The notes under the pieces: generated by a model
Told to the model about the DNA's origin: nothing
What the model saw: the letters and a program-made list of their open reading frames with translations, nothing else
Databases searched by the model: none
Program-made: the position numbers and the translations under genes
Assembly (NCBI RefSeq): GCF_026343295.1
Contig: NZ_JAPELY010000002.1
Span: 806,001 to 870,000, forward strand
Direction: 5' to 3'
Origin: Streptomyces sp. NBC_00083
Lineage (GTDB): Bacteria > Actinomycetota > Actinomycetes > Streptomycetales > Streptomycetaceae
DNA length: 64,000 nucleotides
In this document: in pieces, positions 33,091-43,141 of the stretch
How the letters are laid out: each line of letters opens with the position of its first letter
Position numbering within the stretch: position 1 is the stretch's first letter

Positions 33091-33957
33091 GTGTCGGAAA
33101 CGAGTACGAACGCGGAGACGGGTGCGGGGCCGGGGACCGGGACCGGGACGACCGGGACCGGAGTCGGCGTCGGCGTCGGGACGGATACCGGGTCCGAGGC
33201 GGAGGCCGGTGCCCCCGATTCCTGGCGGGGCTGGCAGGACAGCTGGGACCGGCAGCAGGAGTGGTACATGCCGGACCGCGAGGAACGCTTCCGGGTCATG
33301 CTCGACATGGTCGAGGCCTGCGTCGGCCCCGCGCCGCGCGTGCTCGACCTGGCGTGCGGCACGGGCAGCATCACGGACCGCCTCCTCGCGAGGTTCCCCG
33401 ACGCGGTCAGCACCGGCGTCGACCTGGACCCCGCGCTCCTCGCCATCGCCGAGGGCACCTTCGCCGGGGACGGCCGGGCCACGTTCGTCACCGCCGACCT
33501 CAAGGACCCGAAGTGGGCCGAGTCGCTCCCGTACGAGACCTATGACGCCGTCCTGACCGCGACCGCCCTGCACTGGCTGCACAGCGAGCCGCTGGCCGTG
33601 CTCTACGGGCAGATCGGCGGGCTCGTCCGCGACGGCGGTGTGTTCATGAACGCCGACCACATGATCGACCCGGCCACGCCCCGCATCAACGCCGCCGAAC
33701 GCGCCCACCGCCACGCCCGGATGGACCACGCCAAGGCCGGGGGCGCCCTCGACTGGGCGCAGTGGTGGGCGCTGGCCGCCGCGGACCCGGTGCTCGCGGG
33801 ACCCACCGCCCAGCGGTACGAGATCTACGGCGAGCACGCCGACGGCGACATGCCCTCCGCGTCCTGGCACGCCGCCACCCTGCGCGCGGCCGGATTCGCC
33901 GAGGCCCGCCCCGTCTGGGCCTCGCCCTCCGACACGCTGCTCCTCGCCCTCAAGTAG
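33091..33957 (+). CDS. class I SAM-dependent methyltransferase
   Basis: 288 aa, GTG start with AAGGAGG upstream. SAM-binding motif I is VLDLACGTGSIT at about 87-98, and TGVDLDPALL is motif II. Acceptor unknown. Residues 10-35 form a low-complexity Gly/Thr/Val stretch coded by six-base repeats (GGGACC, GTCGGC), absent from the domain proper and probably variable between strains. The gene ends at a bidirectional hairpin. Confidence 0.85.
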   Translation: MSETSTNAETGAGPGTGTGTTGTGVGVGVGTDTGSEAEAGAPDSWRGWQDSWDRQQEWYMPDREERFRVMLDMVEACVGPAPRVLDLACGTGSITDRLLARFPDAVSTGVDLDPALLAIAEGTFAGDGRATFVTADLKDPKWAESLPYETYDAVLTATALHWLHSEPLAVLYGQIGGLVRDGGVFMNADHMIDPATPRINAAERAHRHARMDHAKAGGALDWAQWWALAAADPVLAGPTAQRYEIYGEHADGDMPSASWHAATLRAAGFAEARPVWASPSDTLLLALK

Positions 33958-33964
33958 GGCAGCG

Positions 33965-34000
33965 AAAAGGGGGGTTGCGAGCCTCGGCCCGCAACCCCCC
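33965..34000. terminator. bidirectional terminator
   Basis: 11-bp stem GGGGGGTTGCG/CGCAACCCCCC (33969-33979, 33990-34000), preceded by AAAA on plus, i.e. a U tract for the leftward ABC transporter operon. Lies between convergent genes. Confidence 0.8.
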
Positions 34001-34015
34001 TCGTCCATCGGCCGG

Positions 34016-34783
34016 TTACAGCACCTTCGACAGGAACGACTTCGTCCGGTCGTGCTGCGGGTTGGTCAGGACGTCGCGCGGGTGGCCCGCCTCGACCACC
34101 ACACCGTCGTCCATGAACACCAGCGAGTCGCCGACCTCGCGCGCGAAGCCCATCTCGTGGGTGACCACGATCATCGTCATGCCGTCCTCGGCCAGGCCCC
34201 GCATGACGTCCAGGACATCGCCCACCAGCTCGGGGTCGAGCGCGGAGGTCGGCTCGTCGAAGAGCATCAGCTTCGGCTGCATCGCCAGCGCACGGGCGAT
34301 CGCCACGCGCTGCTGCTGGCCGCCGGAGAGCTGCGAGGGGTAGTTGCCCGCCTTGTCGGCGAGGCCCACCCGGTCGAGCAGCTTCAGCGCCCGCTCGCGG
34401 GCCACCGACTTCGACTCGCGCTTGACCTGGACCGGCGCCTCCATGACGTTCTCGACGGCGGTCATGTGCGGGAACAGGTTGAAGCGCTGGAAGACCATGC
34501 CGATGTCCCGGCGCTTCAGGGCGACTTCACTGTCCTTCAGCTCGTAGAGCTTGTCGCCCTTCTGCCGGTAGCCGACCAGCTCGCCGTCGACGTAGAGCCG
34601 CCCGGCGTTGATCTGCTCCAGGTGGTTGATGCACCGCAGGAAGGTGGACTTGCCGGAGCCGGACGGGCCGATCAGGCAGAACACCTCGCCCTCGGCCACC
34701 TCCAGGTCGATGCCCTTGAGGATGTGGGCGGGGCCGAACGACTTGTGGACGCCCTCCGCCTTGACCATCGGTTGTGCAGTCAT
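34016..34783 (-). CDS. polar amino-acid ABC transporter ATPase
   Basis: 255 aa. Walker A GPSGSGKST, Q-loop FQRFNLFPHMT, signature LSGGQQQR, Walker B LMLFDEPTSALD and H-loop VVTHEMGFA are all present. It is GlnQ/GluA type. Energises uptake by the permease and lipoprotein encoded just upstream; 4 nt separate it from the permease stop. Third gene of the operon. Confidence 0.93.
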   Translation of the reverse strand: MTAQPMVKAEGVHKSFGPAHILKGIDLEVAEGEVFCLIGPSGSGKSTFLRCINHLEQINAGRLYVDGELVGYRQKGDKLYELKDSEVALKRRDIGMVFQRFNLFPHMTAVENVMEAPVQVKRESKSVARERALKLLDRVGLADKAGNYPSQLSGGQQQRVAIARALAMQPKLMLFDEPTSALDPELVGDVLDVMRGLAEDGMTMIVVTHEMGFAREVGDSLVFMDDGVVVEAGHPRDVLTNPQHDRTKSFLSKVL

Positions 34784-34787
34784 GGGG

Positions 34788-35723
34788 TCACCGCCGCCAG
34801 TGGGAGAGGGAGAGCAGGTTCGACTTGATGCGCTCCAGCGGCGTGGGCGGCAGGGCGCGCAGCGAACCGCGGGCGAATCGGCGCTCCAGGTAGTACTGGC
34901 CGACACTGAACACGCTGGTCAGGGCCAGGTACCAGATCGACGCCACGAAGAGCATCTCCATCACCGCGAACGAGGTCGCGGCGACGTCCTGGGCGCTGCG
35001 CAGCAGGTCCTGGTACTGGACGGCGACGACTAGCGACGACGTCTTCAGCATGTTGATGAACTCGTTGCCCGTCGGCGGGATGATCACCCGCATCGACTGG
35101 GGGAGCACCACGCGGCGCATGGTCTGCATCTGCGTCATGCCGAGCGCGTGCGAGGCCTCGGTCTGTCCCTCGTCCACCGACTGGATGCCGGCCCGGACGA
35201 TCTCCGCCATGTACGCGCCCTCGTTGAGACCGAGGCCGAGCAGGGCGGCGAGGAACGGAGTCATGACCGCGGTCATGTAGTCCTTGTAGAACCCGAGGTT
35301 CAGGATCGGGAAGATCAGCGCCAGGTTGAACCAGATGAGGAGCTGTACGTAGACCGGGGTGCCGCGGAAGAACCAGATGTACAGCCAGGCGACCGAGCTG
35401 GTCACCGGGTTCTTCGAGAGCCGCATCACGGCGAACAGCACACCGAGGGCCAGACCCACCGCCATCGAGACGACGCTGATCAGCACGGTGTGCCACAGGC
35501 CGGTCAGGATGCTGGAGTCGAACAGCTTGTCGGTGACGGTGGCCCAGCGCACATTGCCCTGGGCGAACGCGTACGCGAGCGCGCCGAGCACGGCGACGAC
35601 GAGTACGGCGCTGACCCAGCGGCCGTAGTGGCGGACCGGGATGGCACGGATGACATCCGGCGGGACCTGCTCCGGCGCGGCGTCGGCCGGGCCGGAGGGG
35701 GTCTTGTCGAGCTTGTCAGTCAC
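34788..35723 (-). CDS. polar amino-acid ABC transporter permease
   Basis: 311 aa. HisM/GlnP-type permease with a 40-residue cytoplasmic N-terminus, a first helix (WVSAVLVVAVLGALAYAFA), then the permease core with GLWHTVLISVVSMAVGLALG. EAA-type loop ASHALGMTQMQTMRRVVLPQ. One permease gene only, so it probably forms a homodimer. Substrate is a polar amino acid, unspecified. Confidence 0.92.
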   Translation of the reverse strand: MTDKLDKTPSGPADAAPEQVPPDVIRAIPVRHYGRWVSAVLVVAVLGALAYAFAQGNVRWATVTDKLFDSSILTGLWHTVLISVVSMAVGLALGVLFAVMRLSKNPVTSSVAWLYIWFFRGTPVYVQLLIWFNLALIFPILNLGFYKDYMTAVMTPFLAALLGLGLNEGAYMAEIVRAGIQSVDEGQTEASHALGMTQMQTMRRVVLPQSMRVIIPPTGNEFINMLKTSSLVVAVQYQDLLRSAQDVAATSFAVMEMLFVASIWYLALTSVFSVGQYYLERRFARGSLRALPPTPLERIKSNLLSLSHWRR

Positions 35724-35750
35724 AGCGACTGCCCTTCAGTGGTGCGCGGG

Positions 35751-36707
35751 TCAGGAGCCGCCGTTGATGGCTGCCTTGGTGACGGCGCCCTGCGCGCCGC
35801 CCCACTTGTCGATGGCCGCCTTGTACGAGCCGTCCTTGATGATCGCGTCAAGAGCCTGCGACAGGGCGTCGCGCAGCTGGGTGTTCTTCTTGTCCACCGC
35901 GATGCCGAACGGGCCCGCGTCCGAGGGGTTGGCGACCGACTCGAAGTCGGCGCCGCCGCCCGCGGTCTTCGCGATGTACGCGGCGACCGGGGAGTCGTTG
36001 AGGTCGGCCACGGCGCCGCCGGCCTTGACGCGGGTCTGCGCCTCGGCGTCGGTGGAGAAGGGCTCGAAGCTCAGCTTGCCCTTGCCGTCCTTCTCGCACT
36101 TGGCGGCGAGGTCCTTGGCGGCCTGCTCGTAGGTGGTGCCGCGCTGCACGGCGATGGTCTTGCCGCAGAGGTCGTCGGTGGACTTGATGCCCTGCGGGTT
36201 GCCCTTCTTGACCAGGATGCCGGTGCTCGCGGTGTAGTAGTCGACGAAGTCGACTCCCGTACCGGTCTTCTTGCCGTCCTTGTCAAGGCCTTCCTGGCGG
36301 GCCTTGGTGTCGCTCACCGAGGACATGACCGCGTCGTAGCGGCCGGTGGGCAGCGCGCCGAGCAGGGTGTCGAAGGTGCCGCTGGTGAACTCGAACTTCA
36401 CCCCGAGCTGCTTGCCGAGGGCCGCGGCGATGTCGGGGTCGATGCCGACGATGTTCTCGCCCTGCTTGAACTCCATGGGCGCGTACGTGGCGTCCGTACC
36501 GACCTTGATGACGCCGGCCTTCTGGATGTTGGCGGGGAGCTTGGAGAACAGCGGGGCGGTGCTGGAGCCCGAGGACTCGGGCGCCGAGCCCTTCTTCGTC
36601 TGGTCACCGCAGCCGGTCACCAGGAGGGCGCCCGCGACCGCGATCGCGCCGACCGCGGCAATCCGGGACGTGGAGGCGGTCGTGCGGCGGGTGGTGCTTG
36701 CGGTCAT
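35751..36707 (-). CDS. amino-acid ABC transporter substrate-binding lipoprotein
   Basis: 318 aa. N-terminal basic stretch, hydrophobic core AVGAIAVAGALLVTGC and lipidated Cys33, so it is anchored on the outer face of the membrane. Family 3 solute-binding protein: VGTDATYAPMEFKQGENIVGID and the hinge regions GRYDAVMSSVSDT and DDLCGKTIAVQRGTTYEQ. Presents the ligand to the permease encoded 27 nt downstream. First gene of the operon. Confidence 0.93.
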   Translation of the reverse strand: MTASTTRRTTASTSRIAAVGAIAVAGALLVTGCGDQTKKGSAPESSGSSTAPLFSKLPANIQKAGVIKVGTDATYAPMEFKQGENIVGIDPDIAAALGKQLGVKFEFTSGTFDTLLGALPTGRYDAVMSSVSDTKARQEGLDKDGKKTGTGVDFVDYYTASTGILVKKGNPQGIKSTDDLCGKTIAVQRGTTYEQAAKDLAAKCEKDGKGKLSFEPFSTDAEAQTRVKAGGAVADLNDSPVAAYIAKTAGGGADFESVANPSDAGPFGIAVDKKNTQLRDALSQALDAIIKDGSYKAAIDKWGGAQGAVTKAAINGGS

Positions 36708-36813
36708 GGTCGGGTTCCTCCGGCAGGTGGTGAGTGGAGTGGCCATGGAGTGCGTACAGCGAGAACGCACAGGTCCTGGCGGTGGTCGTGCACGCATCCT
36801 CGGGTGTCGCGAC

Positions 36814-36829
36814 CGCGGTGTGAACCGCG
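36814..36829. promoter_or_regulatory. palindrome upstream of the amino-acid transporter operon
   Basis: CGCGGT-GTGA-ACCGCG is a perfect 6-bp inverted repeat about 110 nt upstream of the lipoprotein start. No known regulator assigned. It is the only clear symmetric site in that leader. Confidence 0.35.
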
Positions 36830-37036
36830 TGTGAAGTCGCATCTTGCCATTCGGACCGCGGAAATCAGGGTCGCAGCCATGTCAAAATCGGATAACGGGT
36901 CACCCCCCGAAACCGTCCAGGCCGCCACATCCCGGCTCCGGGCGCCGGACCATGTGCGGGCAGTGCCCGCGCGGACCGCAGAATCTCCGGTTCATGCGGC
37001 GGCACGGACCTGTTCCATGCCGCGTAACCGACTTGT

Positions 37037-37065
37037 CGTGACAACACGTGAAGAGTCGTGTCACG
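37037..37065. promoter_or_regulatory. inverted repeat upstream of malic enzyme
   Basis: CGTGACAACACG (37037-37048) faces CGTGTCACG (37057-37065); the arms pair except for three bases. It lies 260 nt before the malic-enzyme ATG in the 615-nt gap 36708-37322. That gap otherwise shows only Pro-coding GC-rich sequence and, near 37313, the ribosome site AAGGGG. It may be a regulator site or a terminator-like fold. Confidence 0.35.
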
Positions 37066-37322
37066 GTACGGAGGCCGCTTGCGACGCGGCGTCGGCGCTG
37101 GGTCAATATGGACTCGTCGGCGGACGTCTCTGTCCGGTAAGAAGGATCCTTACACCCCTCATCCGGGGCTCAGGGCGCGTGTGCGGCGCGCCCGCGCGTA
37201 CGTACCTCCTCCCCGCGGGGTGGGCCAACCGCCCTCAGCGGGGAACGTACGCGGGTCCGCCCACCCCTCCTCAACAAGGAGTGGCCACCCTCAACTGATG
37301 AAGACTTAAGGGGTACAACACC

Positions 37323-38540
<1,218 letters not shown>

Positions 38541-38564
38541 CACCGCGCGGTAGCTCTGCGCACA

Positions 38565-38608
38565 AGCCGTGCCGGGCCCTCCTCCGGGGGAGCCCGGCAC
38601 GGCTTTTT
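38565..38608 (+). terminator. Rho-independent terminator of malic enzyme
   Basis: 13-bp stem AGCCGTGCCGGGC/GCCCGGCACGGCT (38565-38577, 38592-38604) followed by TTTTT. Confidence 0.9.
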
Positions 38609-38688
38609 CGTGGCCGCCGTGCGGCGTGCGGGGCGTCACAGCCGTGGGAGGTTCCGGCAGCCGGGCCCCGCACCCTAGGGTCGGGGCC

Positions 38689-39654
38689 ATGTTCGCCGCC
38701 TACGCCGCCCGCATCGACCGTGACCAGCCGCTCAGCGGCCTTGAGTTGGGGGAGCGGCCGGCCCCCGAGGTACGCCCCGGCTGGAGCCTGATCGACGTAC
38801 GGGCCGCCTCCCTCAACCACCACGACGTCTGGTCGCTGCGCGGCGTCGGACTCGGCGAGGACAAGCTGCCGATGATCCTGGGCTGCGACGCGGCCGGGAT
38901 CGACCGGGACGGCAACGAGGTCGTCCTGCACTCGGTGATCGGCCAGAGCGGCCACGGGGTCGGCCCCACCGAGGGCCGCTCGATCCTCACCGAGAAGTAC
39001 CAGGGCACCTTCGCCGAGCAGGTCGCCGTGCCCACCTGGAACGTGCTGCCCAAGCCGAAGGGGATGAGCTTCGCGGAGGCCGCGTGCCTGCCGACGGCGT
39101 GGCTCACGGCGTACCGGATGCTCTTCACCAACGCCGGTGTGCGGCCCGGGGATTCGGTGCTCGTGCAGGGCGCGGGCGGCGGGGTCGCCACCGCCGCGAT
39201 CGTGCTCGGCAAGGCGGCGGGCCTGCGGGTCTTCGCGACCAGCCGCGACGAGGCCAAGCGCAAGCGGGCCGTGGAGCTGGGCGCGGTCGAGGCGTACGAA
39301 TCCGGTGCGCGGCTGCCGCAGCGCGTCGACGCGGTGATCGAGACGGTGGGCGCTGCGACCTGGTCCCACTCGGTCAAGTCGCTGCGGCCCGGCGGCACCC
39401 TGGTCATCTCCGGCGCCACCAGCGGCGACCGTCCCGCCCACGCCGAGCTGACCCGCATCTTCTTCCTCGAACTGAAGGTCGTGGGCTCCACGATGGGCAC
39501 GAAGGACGAGCTGGAGGACCTGCTGGCGTTCTGCTCGGCCACGGGGGTACGTCCCGTCATCGACGAGGTCCTTCCGCTGGACCGGGCGCGTGAGGGCTTC
39601 GAGAAGGTGGCGTCGGGCGACCTGTTCGGAAAGGTCGTGCTCACGGTGGGGTGA
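38689..39654 (+). CDS. zinc-type alcohol dehydrogenase/quinone oxidoreductase (MDR)
   Basis: 321 aa from ATG 38689. GroES-like N-domain (SLNHHDVWSLRG, GCDAAGIDRDGNEV), then the cofactor loop VQGAGGGVATAAIVLGKAAG and FATSRDEAKRKRAVELGA, which suggests NADPH. The structural-zinc four-Cys loop of classical ADH is missing, as in quinone-reductase-like MDR proteins. Substrate unknown. Monocistronic between terminator and the HTH promoter. Confidence 0.87.
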   Translation: MFAAYAARIDRDQPLSGLELGERPAPEVRPGWSLIDVRAASLNHHDVWSLRGVGLGEDKLPMILGCDAAGIDRDGNEVVLHSVIGQSGHGVGPTEGRSILTEKYQGTFAEQVAVPTWNVLPKPKGMSFAEAACLPTAWLTAYRMLFTNAGVRPGDSVLVQGAGGGVATAAIVLGKAAGLRVFATSRDEAKRKRAVELGAVEAYESGARLPQRVDAVIETVGAATWSHSVKSLRPGGTLVISGATSGDRPAHAELTRIFFLELKVVGSTMGTKDELEDLLAFCSATGVRPVIDEVLPLDRAREGFEKVASGDLFGKVVLTVG

Positions 39655-39750
39655 GGCGGGCCGGGGGAGGGCCGGCCGGTCCGGCCGGGCTTCGGGGCCG
39701 TGGGTCCGCGCGTGCGTGCGCGGGGCCGCGGCCCTTTTTCCGAGCCGGAT

Positions 39751-39794
39751 GTCAACTTTGGTTGACGGGGGCCGCGTGTCAATGTACGTTGACA
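39751..39794 (+). promoter_or_regulatory. twin inverted-repeat operators of the HTH/Clp-N pair
   Basis: GTCAAC-TTTG-GTTGAC (39751-39766) and TGTCAA-TGTACG-TTGACA (39777-39794) share the half-site TGTCAA and lie immediately upstream of the HTH start, 26 nt apart, overlapping likely -35/-10 positions. The symmetry and closeness suggest repression by the HTH protein itself. Confidence 0.7.
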
Positions 39795-39797
39795 GGC

Positions 39798-40007
39798 ATG
39801 ACCGAGGCCACCGATCTCGCCGCACGAGCCGGCGACCGCGACCCGAGGGTCGGACTGCGAGCCGTCGCCGCGCTGCGACGGCTCCTGGAACAGCTCGAAT
39901 CCGTACAGGTACGAAGCGCCCGCAACCAGGGCTGGTCATGGCAGGAGATCGCCGCCGAACTGGGGGTCAGCCGCCAGGCCGTCCACAAGAAGCACGGGAG
40001 GACTTGA
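39798..40007 (+). CDS. small helix-turn-helix protein
   Basis: 69 aa. The C-terminal half is a helix-turn-helix (WSWQEIAAELGVSRQAVHKKHGR) similar to sigma region 4 and to small Streptomyces HTH proteins. N-terminal half is an amphipathic helix (LRAVAALRRLLEQLESVQVR), likely for dimerisation. Its TGA overlaps the next ATG (TGATG), so translation is coupled to the Clp-N protein. Probably binds the twin palindromes just upstream and represses the pair. Confidence 0.85.
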   Translation: MTEATDLAARAGDRDPRVGLRAVAALRRLLEQLESVQVRSARNQGWSWQEIAAELGVSRQAVHKKHGRT

Positions 40008-40549
40008 TGTTCGAGCGATTCACGGCGGATGCGCGGGGGGTGGTGGCTGGTGCCGTCGAGCACGCGTCCCGCGCGGGGTCCCCGGTGGTGACCGAGGAGC
40101 ACCTGCTGCTCGCCCTCCTCGACCGGGAGGACACCCGGGCGGGGGCCGCGCTCGCCTCCCTCGGCCTCACCTCCCGGCGCGCCGAGATCACCGAGGCGCT
40201 GGCCGCCGCGCGGCGCCGGGGCGGCATGTCCAAGGCGGACGAGGACGCGCTGGCGGGGCTGGGCATCGCCGTCGAGGAGATCGTCACGCGGGTCGAGGAG
40301 GTGCACGGGCCCGGCGCGCTCTCCGGCGCGGAGCCGGGCAAGGCGTGGCCCTCGGGGAGGCCGGCCTTCACGAAGGGGTCGAAGAAGGTCCTGGAGAAGT
40401 CGCTCCGGCTGGCTGTGGCGCGAAAGCGGAAGTCGATCGGCGACGAGCATGTGTTGCTCGCGCTGGTGGTGTTGCCGGGGTTGGTGGGGGAGGTTCTTGC
40501 GGGGCTCGGCGGCACGTACGGAGAGGTCGAACAAGCCCTGGCCCCCTGA
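40007..40549 (+). CDS. stand-alone Clp N-terminal domain protein
   Basis: 180 aa with two Clp repeat motifs and no AAA+ part. MFERFTADARGVVAGAVEHA and VVTEEHLLLALLD are repeat 1; FTKGSKKVLEKSLRLAVARKRKSIGDEHVLLALV is repeat 2 (each half noted separately). Such domains bind substrates or adaptors of ClpC/ClpA; alone it could act as decoy, adaptor or antitoxin-like partner of the HTH. RBS GGGAGG lies inside the HTH gene. The end is 1 nt from a repeat-rich gap. Confidence 0.85.
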   Translation: MFERFTADARGVVAGAVEHASRAGSPVVTEEHLLLALLDREDTRAGAALASLGLTSRRAEITEALAAARRRGGMSKADEDALAGLGIAVEEIVTRVEEVHGPGALSGAEPGKAWPSGRPAFTKGSKKVLEKSLRLAVARKRKSIGDEHVLLALVVLPGLVGEVLAGLGGTYGEVEQALAP

Positions 40550-41174
40550 CCCCGGCCCAGCGCGCGGACCTACGCCTTTCGCGCGGCTCCGCTGCGGTGG
40601 GCGAGGGTGCGGGCTGCGACGCCGGGTGCCCTACCGGGCGCGTCCGGTCGGCGCCGGGTGCCCTACCAGGGGCGCGGGGCTGTGCCGTTTGCGCGGCTCC
40701 GCTGCGGCGGGCGAGGGTGCGGGCTTGGTGCCGGGTGCCCTACGTCTTTAGGGGCGCGGGGAACTGCGCGGGTGCCCCAGCACGGTCCGCACCCGAAGGC
40801 CGGGGGTGACTGGGGCTCCGCCCCAAACCCCGTGATGGCCCCACCCCGCCCCTTCCCAAAACCCTCCGGGGGTTACGAAACGGGCTGAGGTCCAACTCCT
40901 GGGACTCTGCCCCAGACCCCGTTCGCGCCTGAAGGGCGCTCGTCCTCAAACGCCGGACGGGCTGAAGAGGCCGCGACCAAGCACCCTGCCTAGGGCAAGC
41001 CACCCGGGGGCGCGGGGAACTGCGCGGTGAGGGGGCCGCGGCCAAGCACCCTGCCTAGGGCAAGCCGCCCGGGGGTGCGGGGAACTGCGCCGTGAGGGGG
41101 CCGCGGCCAAGCACCCTGCCTAGGGCAAGCCGCCCGGGGGGCGCGGGGAACCGGGGTCGGACGACGTCGCGGCG
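40550..41174. repeat. gene-free cluster of intergenic repeats
   Basis: Contains GGGGCGCGGGGAACTGCGCG at 40751-40770 and 41007-41026, with decayed copies at about 41071 and 41137. The CTCGTCCTCAA/CGCCGGACGGGCTG element is at about 40938-40963, and CTGGGGCTCCGCCCCA near 40813. A GCGGCTCCGCTGCGGYGGGCGAGGG direct repeat occurs at about 40582 and 40695, and CCAAGCACCCTGCCTAGGGC occurs three times (about 40977, 41042, 41106). No gene. Confidence 0.78.
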
Positions 41175-42119
41175 TCAGGGGCGGAGGGCCGTGGTGATTT
41201 CGGTTGCGGCCCTGGCCAAGTGGGCGCGGGCCTGCGCCAGTTGGGGCTCGGACACCCCGTGGTCCCGGGCCGCGTCCCGGATGTCGTCCCGGAACCGGTC
41301 GAGCAGACGGTCCAGATCCCGCGCCGGGTCACCGGACGACCCCTCCCGCGCCCACTCCGGCTCAGCCGAAGCCGAAGCCGAAGCCGCAGGCGCCTGGCCG
41401 AAGCCGAACCGGCCGAACTCCTTGGTGATCTCGGCGAGCCCCTCCCGTACCCCCGTCGGCCAGTCGCCCCGCGCGAAGTGCTCCTGCACCTGGCGCTGAA
41501 CGTCGCGGGCGATCCGCTGCATGTCCTCGCGCGCCTTCTCCTGCGCCTCCTTGGCCTGGCGGCGCGCCTGCTGGGCCTCGTCGCGGGCCCGCCTGGACTC
41601 GTCCTTCGCCCGGCGCGCCTGCTCCTTCCACTCCTGCTTCGCGCGCTTGAACTCCTCCTTCGCCTGCTGCCACCCCTCCGCGTCCGCCCACGAACCGTCG
41701 CCCCGGCCGGCGCCGGCCGGACCCTGGCCGGTACGGGCCTCCTGGGCCGCCCGGCGCATGTCGTCGCGCAGGCTGCCCGCCGCACCGCGTACGTCGTCGC
41801 GGATCTCGGCGGCGAGTTCGGAGACGGACTCGCGGATCTCCAGCTCCAGATCGGCGAGTTCACCGCCCCGGCCCGCCAACTCCGCACGGCCCGCGTCGGT
41901 GATCGAGTAGACCTTGCGGCCGCCCTCGGTGGTGTGCGTGACCAGACCCTCGGCCTCCAGCTTGGCGAGCCGCGGGTAGACCGTGCCGGCGCTCGGCGCG
42001 TACAGCCCCTGGAAGCGCTCTTCGAGCAGGCGGATCACCTCGTAGCCGTGGCGCGGTGCCTCGTCGAGCAGCTTGAGGAGGTAGAGGCGGAGACGGCCGT
42101 GGGCGAAGACGGGGGCCAT
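41175..42119 (-). CDS. PadR family regulator with long coiled coil
   Basis: 314 aa. Residues 1-85 are a PadR winged helix (HGRLRLYLLKLLDEAPRHGYEVI, then GTVYPRLAKLEAEGLV, with the wing TTEGGRKVYSIT). Residues 90-230 form a highly charged coiled coil (about 120 residues with K/R/E/A, e.g. EEFKRAKQEWKEQARRAK), unusual in length for PadR proteins. The C-terminus contains Ala/Ser and acidic helices. It starts 1 nt after the DUF4097 stop, so it is co-transcribed with it. Probably autoregulates through the ATATCGCG inverted repeat upstream of the pair. Confidence 0.88.
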   Translation of the reverse strand: MAPVFAHGRLRLYLLKLLDEAPRHGYEVIRLLEERFQGLYAPSAGTVYPRLAKLEAEGLVTHTTEGGRKVYSITDAGRAELAGRGGELADLELEIRESVSELAAEIRDDVRGAAGSLRDDMRRAAQEARTGQGPAGAGRGDGSWADAEGWQQAKEEFKRAKQEWKEQARRAKDESRRARDEAQQARRQAKEAQEKAREDMQRIARDVQRQVQEHFARGDWPTGVREGLAEITKEFGRFGFGQAPAASASASAEPEWAREGSSGDPARDLDRLLDRFRDDIRDAARDHGVSEPQLAQARAHLARAATEITTALRP

Positions 42120-42120
42120 G

Positions 42121-43068
42121 TCAGAGCACCTTCTTGGTCGGGCCGACGGGGCCGGTCGGGCCGATGGGGCCGGTGGGGCCGGGCTGGTCGGAGGTGGGGG
42201 AGGCGGCGTCGGCCGGCGGCTCGGGCTCGTAGGGGGGTTCGAACGGCCCCTCCTCCTCCGCCGGCCTGCGCAGCAGCGCGATCGAGCCGGAGACCGTCGT
42301 GGCCTTGAGCGTCCCCGTCCCCGCCCCCAGCGTGCCGGTGATCTTCTTCGTGCCCCACTGCCCGCCGACCCGCAGGTCCTCGAAGGCGCTGGAGACCGCC
42401 CCGCTCGCCGTGTTGGCCTCGACGTGCGCGTCGGCCGGGTGCGGCAGCCGGATGGCGATCTCGCCCGACACCGAGGTCAGACGGATGTCGGTGGCCTTCG
42501 TGCCGGTGTCGAGGTCGAGCACCATGTCGCCGCTGACGGACTCGGCCGACACCGCGGCCCCCGCCCCCTCGATGACGGTCAGGTTGCCGGACACCGACTT
42601 GAAGTGGAGGTCGCCCGTGACCGCCTGCGCCTCCACGTGCCCGGACACGCTCTCGGCGCGGACCGTCCCGGCGAGCTTGACGAGGGTCGCGTCACCGGTG
42701 ACACCCCGTACCTCCGTACGCCCCCGGATCCCGGAGACCACGGCGCCCGCGCCGACCGTGCCCACCTCGACGTCCGCGCCCGCCGGTACGGCGAGCGAGA
42801 CCACCGCGCTGCGGTTCCAGCCCTTGCGGTCGAGCCACTTCAGGAAGCCGCGCCACTGCAGGTCCTCGTAGGCGACGGTGAGGGTCGACCCCTCGCGCGT
42901 CACGATCAAGGGTGGCCCCTCGACCGCGGTGATCTCCAGACGCGAGGAACTCTCCTCGGTCCCCACGACGTTCACCGTTCCGTTGACGACGCGGACATGG
43001 AGCTTGGTCAGCGGCTCGTCGAAAGTGAGCTTCTGCGACTCTCGGACGGTCCACGTGGACTCGGGCAT
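42121..43068 (-). CDS. DUF4097-type beta-helix protein with collagen-like tail
   Basis: 315 aa, no signal peptide. The repeated VSG-containing strands (AESVSGHVEAQ, KSVSGNLTVIEG, TSVSGEIAIRL) are typical of DUF4097 adhesin-like beta solenoids. Residues 297-311 are five perfect Gly-X-Y triplets (GPTGPIGPTGPVGPT) after an acidic Pro-rich linker. Role unknown; such genes commonly sit next to PadR or LiaF-type regulators of envelope stress. First gene of a two-gene unit with the PadR regulator. Confidence 0.85.
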   Translation of the reverse strand: MPESTWTVRESQKLTFDEPLTKLHVRVVNGTVNVVGTEESSSRLEITAVEGPPLIVTREGSTLTVAYEDLQWRGFLKWLDRKGWNRSAVVSLAVPAGADVEVGTVGAGAVVSGIRGRTEVRGVTGDATLVKLAGTVRAESVSGHVEAQAVTGDLHFKSVSGNLTVIEGAGAAVSAESVSGDMVLDLDTGTKATDIRLTSVSGEIAIRLPHPADAHVEANTASGAVSSAFEDLRVGGQWGTKKITGTLGAGTGTLKATTVSGSIALLRRPAEEEGPFEPPYEPEPPADAASPTSDQPGPTGPIGPTGPVGPTKKVL

Positions 43069-43113
43069 GTGCCGACCTCCTGGGCGCTGCGCACGGATAC
43101 GACCAGACGCAAC

Positions 43114-43141
43114 ATATCGCGTCTCTTGGTAGACACGATAT
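43114..43141 (-). promoter_or_regulatory. probable PadR operator
   Basis: ATATCGCGTCT-N6-AGACACGATAT is an 11-bp inverted repeat with one mismatch, 46 nt upstream of the DUF4097 start. A second ATATATCGCG half follows at 43137-43146. AT-rich against the background; PadR proteins bind such symmetric sites. Confidence 0.7.
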
